A stretch of 64,000 nt of DNA from Pycnococcus provasolii (taxonomy: Eukaryota; Chlorophyta; Pseudoscourfieldiophyceae; Pseudoscourfieldiales): assembly GCA_049487715.1 (NCBI GenBank), contig CP150572.1, forward strand, positions 541,789 through 605,788, given 5' to 3'. The position numbers and the translations under genes were made by a program. Of the stretch, positions 41,204-50,850 are shown one piece after another (within the stretch, counting starts at the first letter, position 1; every line of letters starts with the position of its first letter). The notes under the pieces are model-generated. The model did no database searches, was not told the DNA's origin, and saw nothing but the letters and a program-made list of their open reading frames with translations.

Positions 41204-42898
41204 ATGGCTGCCGCGCCGCACACGCTGTTCGTGGGGAACCATCCAGGCGATAGTGGTGGTGGTGCGCACGTACCCGCCTCCGCCGCGGGTATCTCCGCCT
41301 TGCCTTCGACGTACCGCCTCGACACAGCCGCGGCCGCGTCAGCCCCTTCCGCCCCCTCCGCATGGAATCAAAGCGGCGGCGCCGGCTCGCCGCAGGCACA
41401 GACAGCTCGGAGGCAGTGGGACAACGGGGGACACCCCACGCACGGGCACTTCAGCCTCATGGACGTCAGAGGAACGTCTGCGGCGGCGCGATTCGAGGAA
41501 GACAAGCACGGACACGTGCACGACCTAAGGCAACGCGCAGGAACGTCCTACTCCGTGCGAGCTGCGCACGAACGAAGAGCAACGCCACGAGAAAACACGC
41601 ACCTGCGACTCACGCCCGTCGAGGGCGAAGCCAGACTCGGAACGGGTGACACGTCGGCCGCTCTGCCGCGGGTGCAAACGAGCGAATCGCCGAGAAGTAG
41701 ACTGCAGACAGCTGAGCGCGTCCTGCGGCCTAGCACAGGGCCAGACGAAAGAAAGGCGGTTGTTCGCGTCACTAAGCCACGCGGCGTGCCCGTCAACGTC
41801 ACAGACATGCTCGTCAACCTGGGTGACGACATCATAGGACTCGACGCTTCAGGACGCGCAGCCGCCGGCTCCCCCGAACTCGCATCACAGGGCAGCTCCT
41901 TCACGTTCTTGGGTGTCAATACAACGGCTGTGACCGACCACGTCGCTGACCAGTTCGCGCCGACGAAGACGCGCGTCGCAATCAAGCTTGACGCGTCGCG
42001 CAAATGTCTACAGCAGCTCGAGTATGCCGAGGAGAGGGAGCGGAGAAGAGAACGGGCCAAGTACGGCGAGAAGTACAAGTCGCCATACGCGACGAAGACG
42101 GGCGACGACGCTAGCGCCGTCAGTGCCGACGCAACGGCAAGGTCATCGTCGCAGGTGACATCAAGGGCTTCAACGACGCAACAGCGCACCTACAAAGTCG
42201 TGCGGACGCCACTGCCCAATTTCGCAAAGGATTACGTCAGTCCTTACGCTCGGGAGAACTTCAAGCAGAGCCGTCGCGGCGTGAATCAACCGCCGCCGCC
42301 TCGCACCGCTGGCCCAACCGTATCCAGCGAATATAGGCACGATGTCGCGGACGCGAACATGCAAGCTACGATGATGCACACGCCGCCGAAGACGGCAATG
42401 CCACGCGGCGGCACGGCAAGCACCACCACGAAGATGGCTGGCACGGCGACGATGGTGCTCCCACGCACGCCGGGTGGCATGCGAACGAACGAGGGCGATC
42501 TGCATCCCGCCTGGAAGCCGACGTTCGCTTCAGGGTCCATGCCCCGGACGATGGTTCTTCCTACGGTGTTCGACGAGCGTGCCGTGGCAGCCATCAAGGG
42601 TGGCGGCGGCGGCGTACGCGCGAGCGCGACAATCAAGGAGCTGAGCCGCTCTCCCGTTCGCAGCCGCGGCCGCCTTCGCGGCAGCTCGACGACGGGTGTT
42701 GGTCGAGGCATGGTGGCGGGCTACAAGAACACGCAAAGGCATGATGCGCACAGCTTCATCGAGGTGCGTTCGCCGTTCGCGAAGGAAACCGAGGGAGTGC
42801 AGAGCCGCGCGTACTCCGAGCTCGCACGGTTTGCGCGGAGAAAGCAGGAAGACGAGCGCCTGCCGCTGCCTCCGGTGTTCGTCGTCGTCAGGCCGTGA
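41204..42898 (+). CDS. Disordered basic protein with SPYA-type motifs, unassigned
   Basis: This is a 564-residue protein, mostly disordered. A short motif recurs three times: YKSPYATKTG, YVSPYARENF and VRSPFAKETEG, each a Ser-Pro-aromatic-Ala core in a basic context. One predicted helix (RKCLQQLEYAEERERRRERA) precedes the first motif. The remainder is rich in Thr, Arg and Pro and contains several TP/SP sites that could be phosphorylated by mitotic kinases. I do not recognise a family. The start is the first ATG after a C-rich leader. It precedes another unassigned gene on the same strand with a gap of 130 bp. Confidence 0.7.
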   Translation: MAAAPHTLFVGNHPGDSGGGAHVPASAAGISALPSTYRLDTAAAASAPSAPSAWNQSGGAGSPQAQTARRQWDNGGHPTHGHFSLMDVRGTSAAARFEEDKHGHVHDLRQRAGTSYSVRAAHERRATPRENTHLRLTPVEGEARLGTGDTSAALPRVQTSESPRSRLQTAERVLRPSTGPDERKAVVRVTKPRGVPVNVTDMLVNLGDDIIGLDASGRAAAGSPELASQGSSFTFLGVNTTAVTDHVADQFAPTKTRVAIKLDASRKCLQQLEYAEERERRRERAKYGEKYKSPYATKTGDDASAVSADATARSSSQVTSRASTTQQRTYKVVRTPLPNFAKDYVSPYARENFKQSRRGVNQPPPPRTAGPTVSSEYRHDVADANMQATMMHTPPKTAMPRGGTASTTTKMAGTATMVLPRTPGGMRTNEGDLHPAWKPTFASGSMPRTMVLPTVFDERAVAAIKGGGGGVRASATIKELSRSPVRSRGRLRGSSTTGVGRGMVAGYKNTQRHDAHSFIEVRSPFAKETEGVQSRAYSELARFARRKQEDERLPLPPVFVVVRP

Positions 42899-43028
42899 GA
42901 TCACGTATCCAACCTTGTATCATATTCGACCCTAACCCCTAACGTATATTCCTGTTTTCTCCCGTCTGGCGTGTCCCCCTTCGGTTTCACTCGTCTTCGC
43001 TCCGTCAGCGCGCGTGCGTGTTCCTGCG

Positions 43029-44237
43029 ATGCCCGACGGCCTGCTGCGCCGTCTGTCCCGCGCAGTCACGTTCGCAGGCGCAGGCGCAGGCTCGGGTTTG
43101 CGTGACTCCGAACCACACAACGACTCCCAGACATCTCGGAGACAACGCACGAACACCAATGGTGCCCCAGCATCGTCGTCGTCGTCGTCGTCGTCGTCAC
43201 AAACGTCATCCGCGCGCATTGAAGTGAACCTGCGTGACCGCACGGAGCAATTCAAACTGTGGAGAGGTGTCGCTGACTCCATGGCGGTGCAGATGGGGGT
43301 TCCGCGCCCACCCGTCCCCGCACCAGAGGTGCAGCCGCTCGTCGCGTCGCCGCTGCAAAACGCCGCGGACAAAACGGCGCGACTCAGGCCGCAGCTGAGG
43401 CAGCTGCTCGAAAGGCGCGCGGAGGCTACTGCGGCGCTGGAGAATGGCGACGAGCTGACGGAGTCGACAAGGCAGGGACTGTACGGTCTGCTATCGCTCC
43501 TTGACGAGGAACTGCCGCAGAAACTCGCGGAGCTCAAGGCGGTTTGCGTTGCTATCCAAAAGGTTCCGACAAGAGGCAACCGCGAGGCAAAACTGAAGGC
43601 GAACGTCTCCGCCTCCGCTCTTGAGTGCCTTCGTATAAGCACAGTCAGCTATCGAGGGCTGGGCAGAGGCAGCGTCGTCGCAGCCTCCACGGAGGCGGCG
43701 GCGGCTGTCGAGGCGTCCAACACATTGCGGCAACAGATGCGCCACATGCACGAAGCGCTGGAGACGATGACGGCGCTCTACGGCGCGGTGTGGCGTGCCG
43801 CGAAGTGCGTGCACGAGCATCCAGCGCTCTCCAGCGCGCGTGCGAGCCTCGCTCTTCCCGCTCAGCAGGCGAAGCAGGGATGTGCGCGAGCTGTCGAGAG
43901 CCTTCTGCGAGAATCGGCGATGCTGTCGGCGGATGGTGACACGTCGACACCTCGTGGCGACGCCGACGTGCGTCGTGAGCTTGCGCAGATGGACCGCGAC
44001 GCCGCGGCAACTTGGACACCGAATGCAACCGCGTCGGCACACACGTGCATCGCATCATACCGCGCTGTGGCTGCACGCCTCAGGCAAGCCGTGGAACTTG
44101 CTCGAACGATGCGCGATGGGAACGACGGCGGCAACGGCACAGGAGGTTTGCAGAGCGTGCTCAAGGCTGCCACGGCAACGCAGCAATTTGTCGTGGGACT
44201 TGGCAACGCGTGCGACCAGCTCAGCCAAAAGAGATGA
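43029..44237 (+). CDS. Helical protein, unassigned
   Basis: This 402-residue protein starts at MPDGLLRRLSRAVTFAG. It has a Ser run and disordered N-terminus to about residue 60, then predominantly alpha-helical, Ala- and Leu-rich sequence to the end (for example KTARLRPQLRQLLERRAEAT and TLRQQMRHMHEALETMTALY). No catalytic motif, membrane segment or zinc site is visible. The short upstream gap contains ACCCTAACCCCTAAC (about 42930), a telomere-like promoter motif. It is tail-to-tail with the WD40 gene. Confidence 0.7.
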   Translation: MPDGLLRRLSRAVTFAGAGAGSGLRDSEPHNDSQTSRRQRTNTNGAPASSSSSSSSSQTSSARIEVNLRDRTEQFKLWRGVADSMAVQMGVPRPPVPAPEVQPLVASPLQNAADKTARLRPQLRQLLERRAEATAALENGDELTESTRQGLYGLLSLLDEELPQKLAELKAVCVAIQKVPTRGNREAKLKANVSASALECLRISTVSYRGLGRGSVVAASTEAAAAVEASNTLRQQMRHMHEALETMTALYGAVWRAAKCVHEHPALSSARASLALPAQQAKQGCARAVESLLRESAMLSADGDTSTPRGDADVRRELAQMDRDAAATWTPNATASAHTCIASYRAVAARLRQAVELARTMRDGNDGGNGTGGLQSVLKAATATQQFVVGLGNACDQLSQKR

Positions 44238-44324
44238 AAGAGCTTGTAACACCTTGTGATTATTGTTTTTTATACGAAAAAAATAAAGGTGTTCCTGCTA
44301 GTGTTACAATAATAGATCATTTTA

Positions 44325-45770
44325 TTAAGTTTCCTCGTGCGTCTTGGTGCGGAGTGCAATCGCCTCACTGCAATCGCACCAGCCAACAACGACATCCTCT
44401 CCATTCGACGAGGCCACGTCAACTCCCAGCCAGCGCGAAAGACCACGCACTTGGAAGAGCGCGCGTGCGTCGTCGCGACATGTCGCGCACGTGAGCTCGA
44501 AGCCGGCGCCGGCTGCGTACATGGCATGTGGCGCGATGCCGTCGATTGTCTCGTCGCCGCCTGCAAAGTGGAGGTGCTCTAGGTGGTGTTTCAGCCCACC
44601 TGTCCATCTACCGATTGGTGCCCACCTCCTCGCGTCCCACACTGTGACGCATCGGTCCATGCCTCCCGCCGCGACGATGCCATGTGCCGTGGCGAGGCAA
44701 GTTAGCTTCGCTCCGGGCGACGCGCCGTCGAGGCGATGCACGCACCCTCCCGCCTCGCTCGCGCGCACGTCCCACAGGCTCACTTGGCTCGCCTCGAGCA
44801 CCGCAAGAAGACCCGTCTCCGGTGTGAGTGGATTGGTCTTGGCGGCGACACCGTTGTTCGCCTTGCCCGGCCCTGCGCCTTGCACGAACGACACCGCGGC
44901 GGGCTGCGCACACAGGCTGATTGTGCGCGCGTGCAGCTCTCCGTCGTACAGGTCGACGCACTTCCTCGGCGATCGCATGACGGCGACGACACGTGGCGCA
45001 TAGCCTCCGGGCGCGGTGAACGTTGGGTGTATCGCCGCTGCGGCAGATCCCGATTCGTAGCTCGTCGACCAGTCTTCTCTCGGCGCAAGCTCGTAGAAGC
45101 TTGCTGGCGCGTTTGGACTTTCGAGGTCGTCAGCCGCCCTGAGTCGTGTGACGACGCATCGTCCCGCGGCGTCCGTGGTTGCGAGGTGCGCGTTGTCCCC
45201 CGCGAGTATCCAAGACGTGTCGTCGCCGTTCGTCGCGTTGGGTGGTGCCCACAGTAGCGTATTTTGAATTTCGCGTCTGTGAGGTATTGCTGGCGACACG
45301 TCGTTGACTTGAACGGGCGCGTCCGCCTTGGTGTATGCGACGACGTTTTCTTTCGCGATAGCGGGTGTCTTTCTGTCGTCGTCTTTCAGTTTGATCGTGC
45401 ATGCGTACACTTTGTTCGAGGAAGCGACGTAGAAGTGTATGTTTTGTTCGTGTATCCCGCGCACGCTGACTCTGTTGGACGTTCCCGCTAGTCCTCCCGG
45501 CGACGGCTGTAAGGCAAGAGGCAAGTCGAGTCGAGCTGCGAGCAGAGAGTGCGGAGTACGTATCTTCTGCGTTGCAGTAGGCTTAGGGACTTGTTTGCTG
45601 GTAAAGTCGTTTGGCTTGTGCCTCTTATTCTTGTTTCTACTGGTACTGGCATTCTTATTGGCATTATCATTGCCGTTGCCTGTTTCCTGATTATTGTTAT
45701 TGTTGTTGTTATTATCGTCGGGTTCCCTCGACGACACAAGGGTTCCCTCATCGTCGTCGCATTGCGCCAT
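44325..45770 (-). CDS. WD40-repeat protein
   Basis: This 481-residue protein starts at MAQCDDDEGT; the frame upstream of that Met lacks protein character. The first ~90 residues are Asn/Lys-rich and disordered. Repeating beta-propeller blades follow. The clearest are near VLEASQVSLWDVRASEAGGC and IVAAGGMDRCVTVWDARRW, with a degenerate pair at the N-terminal side (IHFYVASSNKVYACTIKL) and a closing blade at the C-terminus. Probably six or seven blades form a scaffold. The partner and pathway are not evident. It is head-to-head with CEP44. Confidence 0.78.
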   Translation of the reverse strand: MAQCDDDEGTLVSSREPDDNNNNNNNNQETGNGNDNANKNASTSRNKNKRHKPNDFTSKQVPKPTATQKIRTPHSLLAARLDLPLALQPSPGGLAGTSNRVSVRGIHEQNIHFYVASSNKVYACTIKLKDDDRKTPAIAKENVVAYTKADAPVQVNDVSPAIPHRREIQNTLLWAPPNATNGDDTSWILAGDNAHLATTDAAGRCVVTRLRAADDLESPNAPASFYELAPREDWSTSYESGSAAAAIHPTFTAPGGYAPRVVAVMRSPRKCVDLYDGELHARTISLCAQPAAVSFVQGAGPGKANNGVAAKTNPLTPETGLLAVLEASQVSLWDVRASEAGGCVHRLDGASPGAKLTCLATAHGIVAAGGMDRCVTVWDARRWAPIGRWTGGLKHHLEHLHFAGGDETIDGIAPHAMYAAGAGFELTCATCRDDARALFQVRGLSRWLGVDVASSNGEDVVVGWCDCSEAIALRTKTHEET

Positions 45771-46652
45771 GCAGGTGCGAAAAGTGCAGGAGCGCCGCCA
45801 CCCACGGGAGGAAGTAGTCTCAGAATCGCAAAACCAAACCGAGGTGCGAGACGGAGCCGATGGGAGGAGAACACCACCTACCAGGGGAAGAACGAAGAAC
45901 ACGCCAACCCTATCGTAGGGCGTGCAAGGCTAACCCCGAACAACTCCCGGCCCGGACTAACCCCTAACAACAACTCCTTCCCAGACGCACTTCCCTATCC
46001 CGCTTTCCGAACCCCGCCGGCCTTAACCCTCCCACCCTGGGGTGGTCGCCTTCGCCTTAAAGTGGGCCAACCTTTTCCCAAACAGCTCTCATCACACCAC
46101 CACACTCCTCCCTTCTTTTCCTCCCTCCCCTTTTCCTCCCCTTTTCCTCCTCACTCCTCCTCACTCCTCCTCACTCCTGATCAGTGATCCCATCCGAGAA
46201 GAGACGGGCCTTTTGATGAGAGAGATGAATGCGCTCCCTTCCCTCAATATATTCCCTCATCAGTCAGGCAAGACCGAAAAGACTCATCAGGTCGATCAGG
46301 CTCGCACTCTAATAAGAACTATGCAGACCTGCCTGCGTGTTTTCCCCAACCAGACAAATCCCTTCCCTTCCTCCTTCGGGCAACACGCACGCAAATGGCC
46401 TCCCTCGGAAAGGTTAGGTTAGGTCGGCCCCCTGCCCCAATCGTGTTTGGCGGGAAGAACACCTCCCTCCCTCGCTTTGCTTTTTAGTTTTTACTCCTCT
46501 CCTCTCCCCCATCGCAAGCATCCGCATTCCCCATCACAAGCCTTGCACGGTACGGTACGCGCCAACCAACCACGCACAGCACGCCTGTACACTCCTTTCC
46601 TTTCCTTTCCTTTTTGTTCCTTTTTGTTTCCTTGGTAAGCTCTGCAGAAACT
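45771..46652. promoter_or_regulatory. Divergent WD40/CEP44 promoter
   Basis: This gap of about 880 bp is shared by two divergent genes. It contains CTAACCCC-type telomere-like motifs near 45930-45970, GGTTAGGTTAGG near 46407, and TCCTCACTCC repeats near 46146-46176. The longest frame in it is low-complexity and Pro/Ser-rich, so I do not call a gene. Confidence 0.45.
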
Positions 46653-47888
46653 ATGGCGACTGGCGACCTTCTGGGAAACGTGCAGCACCTCCGCCGCGAA
46701 CTCAGGCACATCAGGTACCCCGCAGTCCTAGACGAAGCGCTGCTCAAGGCGGGCGACCCCGTGGCGCTGCTCCCCGCGCTCCACTACGTCTTGTTGGGAT
46801 TCTCGAGGCCGCTCGCGCGATATCTCGCAGACTCGGGGTACCACCTCGAAGAGTCAAGCGACTGGAGGTTCGTCGAGTCGGCAGCCAAACTCCTGCGCGA
46901 AGTGTTCAGATACAGGCCAGCCTTAACGCCTGTGCAGTTCCTCAGCCACGGATTCGCGGAAAGAAAAGTGCTCCTCGTGCTTGACGTCATACGCGTCGCC
47001 AAGGCGAAACACAACGAACTGCTCAGACAAAGACATGCGGCGGGTCAGAGAAGCGGCGGTCGAGTCGTGTCTGCCGTGCGCGCATCCTTGAACGAAGACG
47101 CCGCGCCGACGCCGAAGGCTAAGGCGACGCTGGGGGCGCACACCGTCGTCAACGCCGCAGCGGCTGCGGCCGCCGAATTTGTTCCGGTTCCCGCAGAGGC
47201 GCCGCCGCCGCCGACGCACCGAGGACACGCGGGGCATGCACAGCCACACCTCACGCGCTCGGTGGCACCCGAAGAGAGCGTGCGCGTGAGCTCGGACGCG
47301 GAGGATAACCACTCGTTCTCAGACGACGTGTTCATGGCGCCGCCGCCCACGACGACGACGCAAGGAAGGGCAAGCGCGGCTCCCACGCCGTGGAACGTCA
47401 ACCCACTGCATCCAGAACGTCGCGGCGGAGGCAGCTACAACGACGACGACGACGACGACGACGACGCGATGCCGAGCGCGCCGCCAATCACGTCGGCATC
47501 CATGGCATGGATGGATCCATCCATGGCGTCAACGGTCGGCGAGCTGCAGCGTCGTCTCGCGTCGCTCGAAGAGTCGTCGAGGCAAGCACAGGAATCTCTG
47601 CAGGCGAAAGTGACGGTACTGACGGCGCGCGTTGCATACCTCGAGGATGCTCTTGCACAGCAATCTGCAAAGAGTACTGCTGTCGCCGCCGCCACCGCCG
47701 CCGCCGCAACTGCTTCCGCTTCCGCTACACGGAACGGCACCAATGTGGACGGTGGTATTTCTGCGCTGCACGAGTCGATGGGAACGGCATCTTTTACGAG
47801 ACATCAAAAAGGTGGCGACCTTGACGGATTTATCAAAAACTACACGAGCAAACTCGCGTCGACGCGGTCTCTGCTCGATAGCTTGTAG
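46653..47888 (+). CDS. CEP44: CEP44 centrosomal protein
   Basis: This centriole protein is needed for centriole-to-centrosome conversion and spindle integrity. The first ~125 residues match the conserved CEP44 domain: start MATGDLLGNVQHLRRELRHI, then GDPVALLPALHYVL, WRFVESAAKLLREVFRYRP and FAERKVLLVLDVIRVAKAKH. A long disordered Ala/Pro/His-rich middle follows, with an Asp run near residue 270. A coiled coil (TVGELQRRLASLEESSRQAQ to about 345) is next, and the conserved-looking C-terminus is short. The ATG at 46653 coincides exactly with the family's N-terminal MATGDL. The presence of CEP44 supports a lineage with centrioles. Confidence 0.9.
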   Translation: MATGDLLGNVQHLRRELRHIRYPAVLDEALLKAGDPVALLPALHYVLLGFSRPLARYLADSGYHLEESSDWRFVESAAKLLREVFRYRPALTPVQFLSHGFAERKVLLVLDVIRVAKAKHNELLRQRHAAGQRSGGRVVSAVRASLNEDAAPTPKAKATLGAHTVVNAAAAAAAEFVPVPAEAPPPPTHRGHAGHAQPHLTRSVAPEESVRVSSDAEDNHSFSDDVFMAPPPTTTTQGRASAAPTPWNVNPLHPERRGGGSYNDDDDDDDDAMPSAPPITSASMAWMDPSMASTVGELQRRLASLEESSRQAQESLQAKVTVLTARVAYLEDALAQQSAKSTAVAAATAAAATASASATRNGTNVDGGISALHESMGTASFTRHQKGGDLDGFIKNYTSKLASTRSLLDSL

Positions 47889-47951
47889 GCAAAAGAGGGA
47901 AAGTTGTTTTTCTAATTAAAAAAGATAAAAACCAACATCATCTGATGATAA

Positions 47952-48012
47952 TTTGCAACTAATAATAGGGCGCGCCAGGGCGACTCCAATCGAGCCGCGC
48001 AACAAAGCGCGA
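47952..48012. repeat. Dispersed hairpin repeat, copy 2
   Basis: This is the second copy of the repeat at 20855-20912, in the same orientation relative to the window. It again lies in a tail-to-tail gap, between CEP44 and the oxysterol-binding protein. The 34-base core differs from copy 1 at one position. Confidence 0.7.
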
Positions 48013-48169
48013 TCGCGCCGCTGGAAGAGGCGCCACGGCGCTAGGCCCTAGCTTCCACGTTTTCGACCCCAAACCAACCAAAATTCCCAACATTCCTTCA
48101 CTGCGTGCACGACGACGTCGTCGTCGACGACACCCAAATATCAATCCGAATATTGCCATGGCGCAAACT

Positions 48170-49873
48170 TCACGCAATCGTCATCAGCTCATCATCATCA
48201 TCATCATCATCTCCAGCAGCAGGTGCCATCGTTGTTGCTGCCATGATAGCAGCGTCGGCGCGCCTTCGGAACCGCTCCAAATCCACGTCGTACGGAATCG
48301 CCATAGGCGCATCATCGTCGTTGCTTTCCTCCTCCTCGGCGCCACGACGACGACGAAGCGTGAAGTAACGAGGCTTGTATTCGGTACCCTCAGCATCACG
48401 ACGTCGGCGCTCCTCTCGCTGTTGCTCCTCCAGGCGACCCTTCCAGCGTGCCGCCGTGGAAAGGTCACCTCGTTGCAGTGCCTCACGGTCGGGACGCAAC
48501 CTGCTGTCGGAGGGAAGAAGGAGTCGATCGCCGTCGTCAACAACCGCTGCTGAAAGATCGCAGGCACGGCCAGAATTGCGACGTCGCACGAGAGCACCAA
48601 GCGAAGATGCATCGCACGCATTCATTCGGTCGACAAACGGCGTCATACTGTACTTGTTCTTCTTTGAGGCTTCGACATACGCGGGATCCACACGCCAGAG
48701 CGAAATGGGATCAGCGTCGTCGATGGGATTCCCATCCACGTCACATGCGACGGCGTCGAGACCTTCGTTCCAAAGTCCACAGATGGCAACCTGCGGGACA
48801 CCATTGCGGCGAACTGTGCCCATAACTTCGTAGTGTCCCTCCCCGAACGACCCGCACTGCTCGAATTGCAGCGTGCACGTCGTCACGCCGTCGTCACTGC
48901 ATATTTCCAGCGTTCCGTGCGTGTCCGTCCACATGCTGCCTCCGACAATCAGGTTGTTCACAGCCGTGACAGGTGTCCTGCGCAGGCGATATGTTTCCTG
49001 CCGCTGGCTTTTGAGTTGTACGGTGGTGTAGTTGATGGGGTAGATGGTGACGCTATTCCCGTGAAACTTCGTCTTTGGCGCCGACGTGATGCTGTACTCG
49101 TAGTGATTCGTACACTCCGCGTGCGCCGCGCCGATAGGCGGGTGGTGGCTCACCTGCTCGGCAAGCAGGTAAAAGTTTTTAGTGGTGGAGTCATTGGCGG
49201 CATCGTCGTCTCTCTTGTCGTCAGTAGCAGCAGTAGCAGTAGTAAAACCGGCACCGCCACCGCCCACCATTTCGAACGTCTCACCAAGGATAGGATTGAA
49301 TGGCTTGCCCGTCCGCTCCGAACCTGCGTAGTTGGCAACTGCGAATGCCGCGACGTATGCCATGCGCATGACTGGATCTTGCTGGGAGTTTGCGAGAATG
49401 AGAAGCGCATGTCCGTGCTCGAAGATCTCTGCGATTCTTTGCAGCGTCGTCGTCGGTTCGAATAGGAATATGGGCAGAGAGGCGACAGACATGACATCCT
49501 TGTTGATGTACTTCGTGAGGTTGAGGTTGTTGAAGAGCGTCATGCGATCTGCCTCGGATGTCGGCGCCGAGACGATGTCTTCTTCTGAATTGTCGTTGTC
49601 ATCAGGAGCAGTGACATTTTCATGATGACCATCACCACGACCAACGCCATCATCGGAAGAAGAAGAGTCAGGATCAACGCGCCGCCGCAGCTGCTGCTCC
49701 TCCTTCTGCGAGATGGACGGCGGTGAAGAAGTAGCATTATTACCGCCATTAATGCTGCTGCTGTTCTTCTTCTTCATCATCATCGTGAAGTCCTCATCCT
49801 TGCCTTGTTCATCATCCTCCTGCGTAGTAGGCGCGACGATGTTTGCGACGAGGTCGCTCAGCGAACGCAGCAT
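48170..49873 (-). CDS. Oxysterol-binding protein-related protein (ORP)
   Basis: This lipid-transfer protein exchanges sterols or phosphatidylserine for PI4P at membrane contact sites. The ORD domain begins near residue 120 after a disordered acidic N-terminus. It shows the blocks PFNPILGETFEM (191-202), the signature EQVSHHPP (239-246) and LWRVDP. The C-terminal part has SRLRPDREALQRGD, with the conserved Arg-x-Arg-Pro-Asp motif, followed by KGRLEEQQREERRRRD and YKPRYFTLRR. No PH domain or FFAT-like motif is evident, so this is a short ORP. The start at 49873 is the first ATG. It is head-to-head with IMMP2. Confidence 0.94.
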   Translation of the reverse strand: MLRSLSDLVANIVAPTTQEDDEQGKDEDFTMMMKKKNSSSINGGNNATSSPPSISQKEEQQLRRRVDPDSSSSDDGVGRGDGHHENVTAPDDNDNSEEDIVSAPTSEADRMTLFNNLNLTKYINKDVMSVASLPIFLFEPTTTLQRIAEIFEHGHALLILANSQQDPVMRMAYVAAFAVANYAGSERTGKPFNPILGETFEMVGGGGAGFTTATAATDDKRDDDAANDSTTKNFYLLAEQVSHHPPIGAAHAECTNHYEYSITSAPKTKFHGNSVTIYPINYTTVQLKSQRQETYRLRRTPVTAVNNLIVGGSMWTDTHGTLEICSDDGVTTCTLQFEQCGSFGEGHYEVMGTVRRNGVPQVAICGLWNEGLDAVACDVDGNPIDDADPISLWRVDPAYVEASKKNKYSMTPFVDRMNACDASSLGALVRRRNSGRACDLSAAVVDDGDRLLLPSDSRLRPDREALQRGDLSTAARWKGRLEEQQREERRRRDAEGTEYKPRYFTLRRRRGAEEEESNDDDAPMAIPYDVDLERFRRRADAAIMAATTMAPAAGDDDDDDDELMTIA

Positions 49874-50141
49874 ATTGTTCGCTTTGAGACGGATCGGAAC
49901 GTGCGGGCGCAGTTAGTTGCAGGCTGTTTTGTTGTGTGACTCTCTGAAGGTTTCGGGCCCCCCAGTTCGCCCAGCCCCGACGGACCCGTAGCCGCGGGAA
50001 CTCAAACCAAAGGCCCCAGGCTGAGTCTATGCCTCCCTACGTTTTTCAGGTGCCGGGGATCCGTCCCTGAGGTCGTCCCATTTTTCCTGCCCACCCACCA
50101 GAAACACAAGAACACCGCCAAGTTCTACACTCTACAGTACC

Positions 50142-50786
50142 ATGGCGTACCGCTGGCTGCTCCCGCGCATCGCCTTCAGCCTGCCCGTGTCGTACGCCTT
50201 CGTCGACCTAGGCTACAACGTCAGCGTCGTCTCAGGCGCATCCATGGCGCCATCGCTGAACCCGGACGCCGACGACGAGAGAGGAGGAGCAGGGGCAGGG
50301 GCAGCAACCAGGTGGAAGCGCGACGTGGTGCTGTGCGAGCGATGGGCGGCGCACGCGCTGCGCATCGCGCGAGGCGACGTCGTGGCGATGAGCAGCCCCG
50401 ATGAGCCGGGAACGTGCCTCGTGAAACGTGTGTTGGCGCTTGAGGGAGACTGGGTCGTCGCCACGCCGGCGGCGAGGGAAGCCATGGCTTGGCGCACGGG
50501 TGGCGATGGGGCGGCATCGAAGGATGCCGACGACGACGTCTTGCAGGTTCCCCGTGGACACTGCTGGGTGGAGGGCGACAATCCAACGTGCAGCGTTGAC
50601 AGTGCGACTTCGTTTGGCCCCGTCCCTCTCTCGCTTGTTCACGCGCGTGTACGGTACGTGTGCTGGCCACCTTGGCGTGCTGGAACGCGCGTACCGCCGA
50701 TGTCGCCGTCGCCATCGGCGACGAAGCGGTTAGTACTTCAACGTCCCGCGAACGCACCACCGATGAAGCCTCCAGGATGGAGGTAG
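50142..50786 (+). CDS. IMMP2L: Mitochondrial inner-membrane peptidase subunit 2-like (S26 signal peptidase)
   Basis: This peptidase removes sorting signals from proteins of the mitochondrial intermembrane space. The N-terminus has a hydrophobic helix (about 9-30). The catalytic dyad is visible: Ser34 in SGASMAPSLNP and Lys95 in CLVKRVLALEGD. The box RGHCWVEGDNPTCSVDSATS matches the IMP2 form rather than IMP1, followed by GPVPLSLV. The loop 45-60 carries a Gly/Ala-rich insertion. The C-terminal tail past about 180 is basic and disordered. The start at 50142 (ACCATGGCG) is well supported and gives 214 residues, slightly longer than usual because of the insertions. TACAGTA lies directly before the ATG. 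Confidence 0.93.
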   Translation: MAYRWLLPRIAFSLPVSYAFVDLGYNVSVVSGASMAPSLNPDADDERGGAGAGAATRWKRDVVLCERWAAHALRIARGDVVAMSSPDEPGTCLVKRVLALEGDWVVATPAAREAMAWRTGGDGAASKDADDDVLQVPRGHCWVEGDNPTCSVDSATSFGPVPLSLVHARVRYVCWPPWRAGTRVPPMSPSPSATKRLVLQRPANAPPMKPPGWR

Positions 50787-50850
50787 AGAGAGGCGGTTTG
50801 CGCGTGTAACACGAATTACGACAAATTCTACAATTTTGTGTTTTTGGTTT

